Assembly (NCBI GenBank): GCA_017561865.1
Contig: JAFZBH010000057.1
Coordinates: 1-60,097, forward strand
DNA length: 60,097 nucleotides
Direction of reading: 5' to 3'
Source of the DNA: Bacteroidales bacterium
GTDB lineage: Bacteria > Bacteroidota > Bacteroidia > Bacteroidales > UBA932
The notes under the pieces are model-generated. The model was not told the DNA's origin. It saw only the letters and a list, made by a program, of their open reading frames with translations, and made no database searches. Each line of letters begins with the position of its first letter. Position 1 is the first letter of the stretch. Made by a program: the position numbers and the translations under genes. Positions 44,229 to 53,800 of this stretch are shown piece by piece.

Positions 44229-44471
44229 TCAGAACAGTTTCGGATGATTCTCCTCCAGGCCGGACAGGACTTGCTCCATCACGGCCTGGCGGATCAGGGC
44301 CGAGCGTGAGGAGACCTTGAAACGCTTGCAATACGTGTCGATGGCCGCAAGCTCCTGCGCGTTGAACAGCACGGTCTTGCGGTGGATGCGCCGGAGTGAG
44401 TCCCGCTGCTTGTCGAGGTAGGCGGGATCGACGCCGGAGAACTTCCTGTTACTCTTCTTTTTCCTGGCCAT
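44229..44471 (-). CDS. Small ribbon-helix-helix-like protein
   Basis: 80 residues. After a basic N-terminus (MARKKKSNRKFSG) comes a helix with HRKTVLFNAQELAAIDTYCKRF and VSSRSALIRQAVMEQVLSGL, a ribbon-helix-helix-like arrangement suggesting DNA binding. It overlaps the thioredoxin-like gene by 23 bases, so the two are translationally coupled. Its stop is 1 base from the RAYT-like stop. Target genes are unknown. Confidence 0.65.
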   Translation of the reverse strand: MARKKKSNRKFSGVDPAYLDKQRDSLRRIHRKTVLFNAQELAAIDTYCKRFKVSSRSALIRQAVMEQVLSGLEENHPKLF

Positions 44472-45306
44472 AGAGCATATTGATGTATTGGATGATTTTC
44501 TGCAGGCTGTCCATCTCGAGCCGGCGGCCGAGGATCTCGCCCTCCCACACGACGAACACCTTGGGCGTGGAGAACACGCCGTAGTCGAGCAGCAGGGTGG
44601 ATTCGTTCTCCGGATCCCAGAGATGGATCATCTTCACGTTGCGGTTGCTGCTCTTCAGCGCCTTGCGAAAAGCCTTGAACTCCTTGCGGTCGGCGTCCAC
44701 GTCGATGGCGTAGAAGTACATCGGGAACTGGACCTGGGCGAGCACCGAGGGCAGCGCATAGGTCTCCAGGCGGCATTTTGAGCAGCCCGGCGAATAGAAG
44801 AAAAGCACCGAGGCGCGGTCGGTGGCGGGAAGGGTCCGGCGTCCGCCGCAGGGAGTGCGCAGCGTCAACTGCGGGGCGCTCATCCCGAGCAGGGTCGAGC
44901 GGTTCTCGAGGGCGAAGCGCTCCGCCTCGAAGAGTTCGAACTCGCTGCGGGGCTGCACCTTGCCGGAATCGATCCATTCGTCGAAGATGTGCACGGCCAC
45001 GGCCTCTTCGCCCATGATGCGGCTGTAACGGTAGTGGTCGAATACGGCGAGAGCCACGTGCTGGCGCATCAGCGAATCGGTGCAGGAGGCGATCAGACCG
45101 TCGAATTCGCTGCACTTCACGTCATTTTCCTCATACGCGAGAGCACCGTAGAACTGCGTCAGCAGGCTGTCCAGCGGGGCATACCGCCCGGTTGTATCCG
45201 AATCACCCCGTAAATCGGAGATTTCCGGGGGCCCCGATTGAACCTGCGCCGCGGCGTTCAGACCGCAGCCCAGCAGGACCAGGACCGACAGGAGCCACCT
45301 TCTCAT
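44449..45306 (-). CDS. Secreted thioredoxin-like protein (TlpA/DUF5106 type)
   Basis: 285 residues. Signal peptide MRRWLLSVLVLLGCGLNAAA, an N-terminal helical DUF-like domain (about 40-140), then a thioredoxin fold with the redox motif FFYSPGCSKCRLET (CxxC, about 172-175), and the cis-Pro region YGVFSTPKVFVVWEG. It is probably a periplasmic disulfide reductant or oxidant. It overlaps coaD upstream by 4 bases and the ribbon-helix-helix gene downstream. Substrate unknown. Confidence 0.82.
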   Translation of the reverse strand: MRRWLLSVLVLLGCGLNAAAQVQSGPPEISDLRGDSDTTGRYAPLDSLLTQFYGALAYEENDVKCSEFDGLIASCTDSLMRQHVALAVFDHYRYSRIMGEEAVAVHIFDEWIDSGKVQPRSEFELFEAERFALENRSTLLGMSAPQLTLRTPCGGRRTLPATDRASVLFFYSPGCSKCRLETYALPSVLAQVQFPMYFYAIDVDADRKEFKAFRKALKSSNRNVKMIHLWDPENESTLLLDYGVFSTPKVFVVWEGEILGRRLEMDSLQKIIQYINMLYGQEKEE

Positions 45307-45776
45307 TTCACTTCGGGCAGGACGACCCCTTCGGGGAGGAACTGGGACGTGTCGCCGTGGTGGCGGAGCAGGTCGCGCACGGCCGAGGAGGAGATGTGGG
45401 CGAACTCCTGCGCCGTCGGGATGATGATGGTCTCGATCTCGGGGGCGAGCCGGCGGTTGGCGTCCGCGATGGCCTTCTCGTTGTCGAAGTCCATCATATT
45501 GCGGATGCCCCGCACGATATGGCGGATGCCCAGCTGGCGGCAGATGTCGATGGTCAGGCAGTCATATTCGACGATGCGCACGCGGTCTCCCAGCGAGGCG
45601 GTCGCCTGCCGGATGATGTCCAGCTTCTGCTCGCCGGTGAAAAAACCCCTCTTGTCCTGGTTGATGCCGACGGCCACGACGACCACGTCGAACATTGTCA
45701 AGGCCCTGCCGAGGATATTGAGATGGCCCGCGGTGAACGGGTCGAAAGAGCCGGGAAATAAAGCGATTGTGTTCAT
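45303..45776 (-). CDS. coaD: Phosphopantetheine adenylyltransferase
   Basis: 157 residues from ATG 45776. Adds AMP to 4'-phosphopantetheine in CoA biosynthesis. The (H/T)xGH signature is FDPFTAGHLNI, with later RGIRNMMDFDNEKAIADANR and SSSAVRDLLRHHGD. The open frame extends upstream, but a promoter element lies 6 bases before this ATG. It overlaps the thioredoxin-like gene by 4 bases. Confidence 0.96.
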   Translation of the reverse strand: MNTIALFPGSFDPFTAGHLNILGRALTMFDVVVVAVGINQDKRGFFTGEQKLDIIRQATASLGDRVRIVEYDCLTIDICRQLGIRHIVRGIRNMMDFDNEKAIADANRRLAPEIETIIIPTAQEFAHISSSAVRDLLRHHGDTSQFLPEGVVLPEVK

Positions 45777-45782
45777 ATTTGT

Positions 45783-45790
45783 CAAAGATA
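45783..45790 (-). promoter_or_regulatory. -7 promoter element TATCTTTG for coaD
   Basis: On the minus strand it ends 6 bases before ATG 45776, within a 39-bp gap shared with the uracil-DNA glycosylase gene. Confidence 0.65.
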
Positions 45791-45803
45791 GGGAAAAAAA
45801 GCG

Positions 45804-45811
45804 TATCTTTG
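45804..45811 (+). promoter_or_regulatory. -7 promoter element TATCTTTG for ung
   Basis: Ends 4 bases before ATG 45816; divergent from the coaD element. Confidence 0.65.
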
Positions 45812-45815
45812 GAAT

Positions 45816-46484
45816 ATGACCGTAAAAATCGAACCCTCCTGGCGCGAAGCGCTCCAAAGCGAATTCGACCAGCCCTATTTCGCCGCCCTGGCGCAGCGCC
45901 TGCACGCCGAGAAGGCAGCCGGGCGGACCATCTTCCCGCCCGGCGGGCAGATTTTCCGGGCCTTCGAACTCTGTCCGCTGGGCAGCACGAAGGTCGTCAT
46001 CCTGGGCCAGGACCCCTACCACGGCTACGGGCAGGCGATGGGCCTGTGCTTCAGCGTGCCGCCGGGCGTTCCCGCCCCGCCTTCGCTCAAGAACATTTTC
46101 CAGGAGATCGAGACGGATCTGGGCGTGCGGATGTCCGGCAGCCCGGACCTGACGCCCTGGGCCCGGCAGGGCGTGCTGCTGCTCAACGCGGTGCTGACCG
46201 TGCGCTCCGGGGAAGCAGCTTCGCATAGCGGCATCGGCTGGGAGACCTTTACCGACGCCGTGATCCGGACGGTCTCGGAGCGGCGCGAAGGGGTGGTGTT
46301 CCTGCTCTGGGGCAATTACGCCCGCAGCAAGGCGCCGCTCATAGACGCCACGCGCCACCTCGTGCTCGAGGCGGCGCATCCTTCGCCGCTGGCCCGCGGC
46401 GCCTTCTTCGGCTGCCGCCATTTCTCCCGCTGCAACGACTATCTCGTCGCCCACGGCCAGACGCCCGTCGACTGGAAACTGTAG
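45816..46484 (+). CDS. ung: Uracil-DNA glycosylase
   Basis: 222 residues. Removes uracil from DNA to start base excision repair. Motif A with the catalytic Asp is ILGQDPYHGYGQAMGLCFSVP; LLLNAVLTVRSGEA and the minor-groove loop AAHPSPLARGAF with catalytic His are also present. Full length, family 1. The hairpins at 46484-46655 follow directly. Confidence 0.97.
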   Translation: MTVKIEPSWREALQSEFDQPYFAALAQRLHAEKAAGRTIFPPGGQIFRAFELCPLGSTKVVILGQDPYHGYGQAMGLCFSVPPGVPAPPSLKNIFQEIETDLGVRMSGSPDLTPWARQGVLLLNAVLTVRSGEAASHSGIGWETFTDAVIRTVSERREGVVFLLWGNYARSKAPLIDATRHLVLEAAHPSPLARGAFFGCRHFSRCNDYLVAHGQTPVDWKL

Positions 46485-46571
46485 GCGGACAGCAGTTTGC
46501 CCCCGGAGAGCATTTAGCGAAAGCTGTTTTTTCTGCTCTCCGGGGGCAAACCTGCTGCCGCCGAGTCCGCC
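46484..46571. repeat. Composite hairpin H1 (relative of 59226-59333)
   Basis: Arms CAGCAG-TTTGCCCCCGGAGAGC (46490-46511) and GCTCTCCGGGGGCAAA-c-CTGCTG (46535-46557) pair almost perfectly; GGCGGAC (46484-46490) and GTCCGCC (46565-46571) extend the stem. Confidence 0.65.
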
Positions 46572-46603
46572 AGGGGCAATCCCCGCCTATTTTGCCCCTG
46601 GCG
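46568..46603. repeat. REP-like hairpin 3
   Basis: CGCCAGGGGCAA and TTGCCCCTGGCG pair perfectly over 12 bases. Confidence 0.7.
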
Positions 46604-46617
46604 ACGGAAAAAAACGG

Positions 46618-46655
46618 TTGCCAGGGGCAGAAACATATCATTCTGCCCCTGGCAA
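46618..46655. repeat. REP-like hairpin 4
   Basis: TTGCCAGGGGCAGAA (46618-46632) and TTCTGCCCCTGGCAA (46641-46655) pair perfectly over 15 bases. The core GCCAGGGGCA is shared with the hairpins at 43023 and 46568. Confidence 0.7.
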
Positions 46656-46673
46656 GTTGTTTTCCCGGATTCG

Positions 46674-48335
46674 TTACCGCTTTTTCCCGGGGATGAAAAG
46701 GCTGACCAGCAGCACGGCCGCCAGCAGCAGGAAAAGCAGGGTGCAGACCCGGCCGGGGATGTCGCCGTGGCGCACGAAGGCGGTCTGCTCCGAATTGAGG
46801 TTGACTTCTCCGCTCAGGGTCTGGCGGGTCCACCACTCGGACTGGGAAAGGATCTCCCCCCGCTGGTCGATGAAGGCGGAGATGCCCGTGTTGCCGCAAC
46901 GGGCGATGTCGCGGCGCAACTCGATCGCCCGCAGGCGGGCATAGCTGAGGTGCTGGCGGTAGCCCGGCGTGTTGCCCCACCAGGCATCGTTGGTGATGAT
47001 GGTCATCGCCTGCGCCCCGGCGCGCACGTACTCCGTGCAGAACTCCCCGTAGATGGACTCATAACAGATGGCGCAGCCCAGCGGCACATCGCCGAAATGC
47101 AGCAGCGTACGCTCGTCCTGCCCCACGCAGCGCGCCATCAGACCGCTCACGCCCATCTTTTTCGACAGCCAGTTGTCCAGCGGGACGAAGATGCGCGGAT
47201 AAGGCGTCAGTTCCGTGCCGACGACCAGCTTGCTCTTGTGGTAGATCTCGAAGAAATCCGCCGCGTCCGCCATCACGGCACTGTTGTGCGAGACGATCCA
47301 GCCCTCGCCGTAAGGCCGGGCCAGGATCGTGGGCGAGGCGTGGGTGCGGTAAATGTCGTAGCTGGTGGCACCGAAGAGTATCTCCGCCCCGGGATGCTCC
47401 CGCAGGAAAGCACGGATGCGCTGCAGGGTGCGGGAATTCTCCGGATCGTTGAGCACCAGGTCGCCGGTGAAAGTCTCGGGAGCAAGCAGGAGCACGGGGT
47501 CCCCGGAAATCTCTGATTTCTGGGGTGTCAGCACGCTCTTCCCGGCAGGCCGCGAAGCCAGCGCCCCGTCAAACAAGTCCAGCAGGATGGAAGTCTGCTC
47601 GTCCTGCGAGAGGGACTGGAACTTCTCGTAGGGATCGAAGTTTGGCTGGCCGACCACCACCTCGACCGTCCCTTCGGAACGCTCCTCATAAGAGGACCAG
47701 ATCAGCTTGGAAGCCACCACGGGCCCCGCGATCACGAGCAGGATCCCCACGGAGGCGCAGCCGCGCGCCAGACCGTTCCATTTCTGCCACCGGCCGTCCA
47801 GCACGGCCACGATCAGGCCGTAGATGCCCAGATTGGCCACCCAGATCCAGAGCGAGCCGCCGAGCATTCCCGTGTATTCATACCATTGCACCGTGCGCGT
47901 GCTCTGCGCGAAGGCGCCGCCGAGTGTCAGCCAGGGCCAAGAGATGTCCACGTCGAAGTAGTGCCGCTCCCAGGCCATCCACATCGCCGCGAGAAACACA
48001 TACGGCAGCACCCCGGGGAGTTTCTTTCTCGCCAGGCGGAACAGCAGCCACATCAGCATCATCTGGGCCGCATTCGCGAGGATCGCAAAGATCCCCCCGC
48101 CCACGGTGGCGTTGCATACCCAGAAGGTCGTGGCGGCGTTCCACGCGACGAACACGGCCGCCGGGAAGAGCCACTTCGCGCGCACCCTGTACTCGTCCGA
48201 CAGGGCGTCGGCGAGCAGCAGCGGGACAAAGGCGACCAGGGCCAGCGCACCGGTGTGCGGCACCAGCCAGGGCAGGCTCAACAGCAGCACCGACAGGGCG
48301 GACAGGAGCCAGAGGGTGATCTGCGGCTTTCTCAT
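46674..48335 (-). CDS. lnt: Apolipoprotein N-acyltransferase
   Basis: 553 residues. Adds the third acyl chain to lipoproteins in the inner membrane. Multiple N-terminal helices (about residues 5-205) precede the carbon-nitrogen hydrolase domain, with the catalytic triad in LAPETFTGD (Glu), YHKSKLVVG (Lys) and GCAICYESIYGEFC (Cys). A final helix near the C-terminus is present. It overlaps the RluD-type gene by 4 bases. Confidence 0.95.
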   Translation of the reverse strand: MRKPQITLWLLSALSVLLLSLPWLVPHTGALALVAFVPLLLADALSDEYRVRAKWLFPAAVFVAWNAATTFWVCNATVGGGIFAILANAAQMMLMWLLFRLARKKLPGVLPYVFLAAMWMAWERHYFDVDISWPWLTLGGAFAQSTRTVQWYEYTGMLGGSLWIWVANLGIYGLIVAVLDGRWQKWNGLARGCASVGILLVIAGPVVASKLIWSSYEERSEGTVEVVVGQPNFDPYEKFQSLSQDEQTSILLDLFDGALASRPAGKSVLTPQKSEISGDPVLLLAPETFTGDLVLNDPENSRTLQRIRAFLREHPGAEILFGATSYDIYRTHASPTILARPYGEGWIVSHNSAVMADAADFFEIYHKSKLVVGTELTPYPRIFVPLDNWLSKKMGVSGLMARCVGQDERTLLHFGDVPLGCAICYESIYGEFCTEYVRAGAQAMTIITNDAWWGNTPGYRQHLSYARLRAIELRRDIARCGNTGISAFIDQRGEILSQSEWWTRQTLSGEVNLNSEQTAFVRHGDIPGRVCTLLFLLLAAVLLVSLFIPGKKR

Positions 48336-49357
48336 TCTTCAGGCATCTGACCGCAGTATTTGCGCCATTTGTCCAGGAGGGCGGTCATATCCTCCGGGAG
48401 GTCGGATCCGAACTGCAGCCACTCCCCGGTGCGGGGATGGGTGAATCCCAGCGTGCGGGCGTGGAGCGCCTGCCGCGGGCAGATGGCGAAGCAGTTCTGG
48501 ATAAACTGGCGGTATTTGGCATAAATGGTCCCCTTGCGGATCTCGGCGCCGCCGTAACGCTCGTCGTTGAAGATGGGATGCCCCATCTGGGACATATGCA
48601 CGCGGATCTGGTGCGTGCGGCCGGTCTCCAGCTTGCATTCCACCAGGGTCACGAAGCCGAAGCGCTCCAGCACCTTCCAGTGCGTGACGGCGCGCTTGCC
48701 GTGCTCCTCGTCGGCCACCGAGCGGAAGCGCAGGCGGTCGCCCGGGTCGCGCCCGATGAAACTCTCGACCGTGCCCTCGTCCTCACGCAGGTCGCCCCAG
48801 ACGATGGCATTGTAGCGGCGCTCGATGCTGTGGTCGAAGAACTGTTTGGCCAACTTGAGCTGAGCTTCGTCATTCTTCGCGACGGCCAGCAGGCCGCTCG
48901 TGTCCTTGTCGATGCGGTGCACCAGGATCCCCATCCGCTCGTCCAGCGCCTCCGAGTCCTGACTGATGCCCAGGTGATGCGACAGGGCGTTGACGAGGGT
49001 CCCTTCGTAGTGGCCGTGACCCGGATGGACGACCATCCCCGCGGGTTTGTTGACCACGAGCACGTCGTCGTCCTCATAGACGATGTTCAGGGGGATGTCC
49101 TGCGGGATGATCTCCAGCCCGCGGCGCCGGTAGGGCATCACGAAACGGATGACGTCTCCCGGACGGACGATGTAGTTGGCCTTGACGGGCGTCTCCCCCA
49201 CCCGCACGTAGCCTTCCTTGAAGGCCTGCTGGATGCGGTTGCGGGAGGTGTCCTCGAGATGCGTGGACATATATTTGTCGATCCGGACGGGCGCCTGCCC
49301 CGGATCCACTTCCAGGCGGAAGTGCTCGAACATCTCCTGCGGCGCGGGGTCCATCAT
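48332..49357 (-). CDS. RluA-family 23S rRNA pseudouridine synthase
   Basis: 341 residues. An S4 domain (about 20-80: VRIDKYMSTHLEDTSRNRIQQAFKEGYVRVG) precedes the pseudouridine synthase domain with the catalytic Asp in VHRIDKDTSGLLAVAK and LETGRTHQIRVHM. This arrangement matches RluD-type enzymes, which act on helix 69 of 23S rRNA, although the exact target cannot be proved from sequence. It overlaps the PASTA gene by 4 bases and lnt by 4. Confidence 0.93.
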   Translation of the reverse strand: MMDPAPQEMFEHFRLEVDPGQAPVRIDKYMSTHLEDTSRNRIQQAFKEGYVRVGETPVKANYIVRPGDVIRFVMPYRRRGLEIIPQDIPLNIVYEDDDVLVVNKPAGMVVHPGHGHYEGTLVNALSHHLGISQDSEALDERMGILVHRIDKDTSGLLAVAKNDEAQLKLAKQFFDHSIERRYNAIVWGDLREDEGTVESFIGRDPGDRLRFRSVADEEHGKRAVTHWKVLERFGFVTLVECKLETGRTHQIRVHMSQMGHPIFNDERYGGAEIRKGTIYAKYRQFIQNCFAICPRQALHARTLGFTHPRTGEWLQFGSDLPEDMTALLDKWRKYCGQMPEE

Positions 49358-50145
49358 TTCTTCCCGGCGGCGGGGAGTTTGGAAGGATCGTTGGTCAGGG
49401 ACATCGTGACCTCGGTGCCCATCCGCAGCTTCTCGGAAGCGGCGGGACGCTGCTGGTACACGAAGGCGCTCACGGAGTCGGCGTAGGTCTTGACCGTCTC
49501 GTCGAAGTGGAGCTTGCCGACGTTGAGCGAACTCTCGAGCGTCTGGTCCACGGCCGGCAGGTACTGCTTGCCGATCAGCTTCGGCACGTAGGTCATGTTG
49601 TCATTGGGGTTGAGGCCCACCACCAGGTTGATGGTGGTGCCGCTCGCCAGGCGCGTGCCCGCCTTGATGTCCACCCCGCCGCGCTGCTGGCGCAGCACGC
49701 TGTTGGTGGCGATGTCGCGCGTGTAGATCAGCCGCCCCAGGGTCAGGCCGGTGCGGGCGAGTTCGGCCTTGGCCTGCTTCATCGAGTAGCCCACCAGCGA
49801 AGGCATCACGACCTCCTTGGGAACCATCGTATTGCAGGTCAGGCGGACACGGCGGCCGCGCTTGACGCGCGACCCGGCTTCGGGTGTCTGCAGATAGACG
49901 ACGCCCGGGCGCAGGCGCTTGACATAGACCGAATCCGTGAGCAGGATGCGGACCCCCGCGTCCGAAGCGGCGCTGCGGGCCTCCGACCAGGTCAGGTTCG
50001 TGAAATCAGGCACCACGATTTCCCGGTTGTGCTGCGTCCCGAGGTTTAGCAGCAGGTTCAGAACCAGCACCAGAGCCAGCACGAAGGCCAGCGCCAGGAG
50101 AAGATTCCGCACGATCCAGTTCTTGAAAATCCCTTTATAATTCAT
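49354..50145 (-). CDS. PASTA-domain membrane protein
   Basis: 263 residues: a cytosolic N-terminus, one membrane helix (about 12-34), then three PASTA repeats (starts near VPDFTNLTWSEA, MPSLVGYSMKQAKAELARTGL and VPKLIGKQYLPAV) ending in a Lys-rich tail. PASTA repeats bind peptidoglycan fragments and occur in kinases and penicillin-binding proteins; here they stand without a catalytic domain. It leads the operon with the RluA-family gene and lnt, so it may be part of an envelope-related transcript. Function is unproved. Confidence 0.9.
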   Translation of the reverse strand: MNYKGIFKNWIVRNLLLALAFVLALVLVLNLLLNLGTQHNREIVVPDFTNLTWSEARSAASDAGVRILLTDSVYVKRLRPGVVYLQTPEAGSRVKRGRRVRLTCNTMVPKEVVMPSLVGYSMKQAKAELARTGLTLGRLIYTRDIATNSVLRQQRGGVDIKAGTRLASGTTINLVVGLNPNDNMTYVPKLIGKQYLPAVDQTLESSLNVGKLHFDETVKTYADSVSAFVYQQRPAASEKLRMGTEVTMSLTNDPSKLPAAGKK

Positions 50146-50151
50146 ATCTCA

Positions 50152-50769
50152 TCAACTTTCTGTCAACATCAAAATGCCCCGCACGAGCAGCACGAGCGCA
50201 AAAACGCAGATCAGCACGCCCGCGATGCGGCTCAGCAGGCGGAGCGTGCGGGGATTGAGCCTGAGGTACCGGCCCATCAGGTACACCAGCGAGAGCCAGT
50301 ACAGCCACTCTCCCGCTCCGCAGGCGGCCGGCAGCAGGAAAGGCAGGCGCGTCGCCTGCACGTCCACCTTCAGGATGGCCAGCACGGCCAGCATCGCCGC
50401 CAGGGCGCCCGGGTTGGAGAGCGTGCTGCCGAAAGCCTGCAGCGCGCAGGTCCAACCGGACAGGTCCTTCCGGTCGGGCGGAAGCTCCACGGATCCCCCG
50501 CGGCGCAGGATTCCGAACCCGATCAATCCCAGCAGCAGGCCGCCCAGCAGCAACAGCCAGCCCCGGTAGTCCGCAACCAGCTGCTGGACGAGCGTCAGCG
50601 TGAGCAGGCCCACGGCTGCGAAAATGGCATCCCCCGCAGCAGCGCCCAGCCCCACCATCGCCCCGGCGCGACGGCCGTGGCAGAGAGTGCGCTGGACCAC
50701 CATCACGAAGACGGGGCCCATCGGAACGGCCACGATCAGGCCGGCGAGCAGTGCCTTGAGGTACTCCAT
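50152..50769 (-). CDS. LysE-family translocator
   Basis: 205 residues from ATG 50769, with six predicted helices (for example LKALLAGLIVAVPMGPVFVMV, DAIFAAVGLLTLTLVQQL, WLLLLGGLLLGLIGFGI, and the last ending VFALVLLVRGILMLTES). The MGPVF motif after the first helix is typical of LysE exporters of amino acids such as lysine or threonine. The open frame continues upstream of 50769, but the promoter element at 50786-50793 argues for this start. Substrate unknown. Confidence 0.85.
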   Translation of the reverse strand: MEYLKALLAGLIVAVPMGPVFVMVVQRTLCHGRRAGAMVGLGAAAGDAIFAAVGLLTLTLVQQLVADYRGWLLLLGGLLLGLIGFGILRRGGSVELPPDRKDLSGWTCALQAFGSTLSNPGALAAMLAVLAILKVDVQATRLPFLLPAACGAGEWLYWLSLVYLMGRYLRLNPRTLRLLSRIAGVLICVFALVLLVRGILMLTES

Positions 50770-50785
50770 TATCCTATAAATCTTA

Positions 50786-50793
50786 CAAAGATA
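50786..50793 (-). promoter_or_regulatory. -7 promoter element TATCTTTG for the LysE-family gene
   Basis: On the minus strand, 16 bases before ATG 50769. Confidence 0.55.
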
Positions 50794-50799
50794 ATAAAT

Positions 50800-50833
50800 A
50801 AAAAGAAAAGCGGCCCGCTTCTGCAGGCCGCCT
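50800..50833 (-). terminator. Intrinsic terminator of the TonB-dependent receptor gene
   Basis: On the minus strand GGCGGCC (50832-50826) and GGGCCGC (50816-50810) form a stem followed by TTTTCTTTTT. Confidence 0.8.
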
Positions 50834-50852
50834 TCCATCTTGCGGAAAAATC

Positions 50853-53800
50853 TTACATCATCGGGGGACGTCCGCCGCCGCCCATAGGAGGCATTCCGCC
50901 ACCCATCGGAGGCATACCGCCACCGCCGCCGCGGCGTCCGCCGCCCATTCCGCCGCGCATACCGCCACGGCGACCGCCCAGGGTGCCGAAGTTGTAGGAC
51001 AGCGAGACGATGAAGTAGCGGCCGAGCTGCGTCGTACTCAGGGTCTCGGCGTGACGGGAAGACTGGTCGGTGACCGACAGGGCGCGGGACTGGCCGAGCA
51101 GGTCAGCCACGTAGAGCGAGAGGTTGACCGGGCCGAGCGATTTCGCCACCGTGAAGTTGATGATGCACTGCGGGTCCACCGGCGTGGTGTAGCCGTTGTA
51201 CCAGCGGTAGTTGGCGTTCGCCGTCAGGGACATGCCGGTCAACAGCCAGTTCCAGGTCAGCTCGCCGGTGACGGCATTGCTCCAGGTCTGGGTGTTGCGG
51301 GCCGCCTTGGTGGACTGGGCCACGGCATCGCCCTTCTGGGTGTACCAGGTCTGGTTCATATTGGTGCTGGCGCCCAGGGTAGCTTGGAATTGGATGCCGC
51401 GGTAGGTCACGCGCAGACGCTCGTTGACGCTGAGGTTGTCGGTAAAGTTCTCCACGATGTGGGCCTTGTAGTAGGCCGGATCGTTGAACTGGTCGATGAA
51501 CCAGTTCATGAACTCGTAGAAACCGCCGTCGGTGTACTTGGTCATATCCACGTTCACGCCTTCATAGGCGAAGGACTGGCGCCAGTTGACACCCGTGTTG
51601 TTGTTGACGGAGAAGATACCGTTCTTGTCCAGCGGGAAGTTGTTGAAGAAGTTCATTCCGGCGTTGCCCGTGACCGGGGCGTTGAACGGGATCGTGTACT
51701 GGCCGCCGTTCGAGCCGGTGATCACCACGTTGGAGATCTGGTTCTGCGTGAAGCCGCCGTTCGCCCGGATGTTGAAAGACGAGAAGTTCGCGCGGTTGCT
51801 ATGGCGGAACTCACCGTTGATGTTGTGGGTGAAGTACGGGGTCAGCGTCGGGTTACCGAAGGTGACGCGCAGCGGGTTGGTGTTGTCCGGAACCGGCATC
51901 AACTGCTGGGTGGACGGCTGGCTGGAGTTGCCCCGGTAGAAGAAACGCAGGTTGTCGTTGTCGTTGAGGTCGAACATCATCATCACCGTCGGGGAGAAGT
52001 TCCAGCGGTTGTCTTCGTACTCCTGCGGCTTGTTGGAGTTGGTCACCGCGTCATAGACGGTCGTGCTGTTGTAAGTGTACTGCGGGATGGCGGTGAAGCC
52101 GGCCTGCAGGTGCATACGGTCGTCCTGATAGAGGACGTTGCCGCCGAATTCGTGACGCCGGTTCAGGTTCTCGATCGCGTTGGAATACTGAGGGTCGAGG
52201 ATGCCGCCGTTCAGCAGGTCGTAGGTGTTCTTCTCGGACAGGGACTTGCTCCAGTTGAAGGAGTAGTTCGCCTCGAGGTAGAAGTAGTTGCCGAGCGGCT
52301 CGGTATAGGTCGCACGCGTGCTGACCGAGTAGCTCTGCTGGTCCTGGTCCGAATTCTGGCTCACCAGGCGCTGGGAGACGTTCCCGCCGACGTAGGAGTT
52401 CGTCGTACTGTTGTTCAACGAATTCATCTTGTTGTCGGACAGGTTGAAGTTCGTGTTCACCGTGAGGGTACGGCCCGGGAGGCCGAGACGCTGGCGGAAC
52501 AGCAGGAAACCGCTCGTGCTGATGTTCTTGTTGTCGTTGGTGTTGTCCGTGACGGCGTCGTTGACCTTGTTGTAGTTGCCGGTCACGCCGACGTCCTGGA
52601 AGGTCTCGCTCTTGCTGGACGATACGTTGGTATTGCCGCCGAAACGGACGCGGGGCTCGAACACGATGGAAGTGTTGTCGGAGAACTTGTGCTCCAGGCG
52701 GAGGCCGAAGTTGTGGCCGTAGGAACCGGTGGTGCTGTTGCTCTCGCTGTTCTGCAACTGGTTCATACCGGACAGGTAGCTGGTCGTCGATGACTCGGAG
52801 CCGGAAATGCTGTTGTTGTTGTTGTAGTTGTAGTTTCCGCCCACTTCCATCCGTCCGTCAAAGGCGTCCGCAGCTGCGTTGAGGCCGGCCATATAGGAGG
52901 TGGTGAGGCCACCGCCGCCACCCATGCCCATGCCGCCGCCCATGCCGCCGCCACCGCCGCCTCCCATCATGCCGGCCATCATGTTGCCGGAGAAGTTGGT
53001 GGAACCCTGGACGTTGGCGTTGTTGGCGTTGAGGATGAGGGAAATCTGCGTATTGCCGGAGAAGTTGCCGAGGAAGGCGTTGCCGGAGAAGCGGTATTCG
53101 TTCAGCGGGTTCTGCTCGCTCGGAATGTCGTGGCCCACGCCGGCCGTGACGCGGCCGACCAAACCGTTCAGGTTGGAACCTTCCGTCAGCGAGAGGTCGA
53201 TCACCGTCTCCTCGTTTCCGTCATCGATGCCGGTGAACTCGGCCTGCTCGGACTTCTTGCGGATGACCTTGAGCTTCTTGACGAGCTTGGCGGGGATGTT
53301 CTGCGAGGCGACCGTCGGATCGTCCAGGAAGAAGGTCTTGCCCTGGACCGTGATCTTGCTGACGGACTGGCCGTTGACCGTGATCGTACCGTTGTCGGCG
53401 ACCTCGATGCCCGGCATCTTCTTGAGCAGGTCCACGAGGTTGTCGTTGTCGGTCGAAAGGAAGGAGCCGGCGTTGTACTCGATCGTGTCCTTCTTGACGA
53501 TGACCGGGTTTCCGACGGCGTTCACCTCGGCAGCTTCCAGCTGCTCGCGGTCCACCTTCATCTTGATTTCGCCGAGGTCGATGGTCTTGGACTCCATCTT
53601 GATCTGGGAAGAGTAAGGCTCATAGCCCAGGAGCTCGGCCACGATGGCGTAGGATCCGTTGCGTACCGATTCGAGGGTGAATGCGCCCTTGTCGTCGGTC
53701 AGCGAGTACTTGGTGGGGCGGGTCTGCCCGTCGCGGGTCAGGGAAACCGTGGCAAATCCCACGGGCTCACCCGTGGATTCGTCGATCAGCACTCCCTTGA

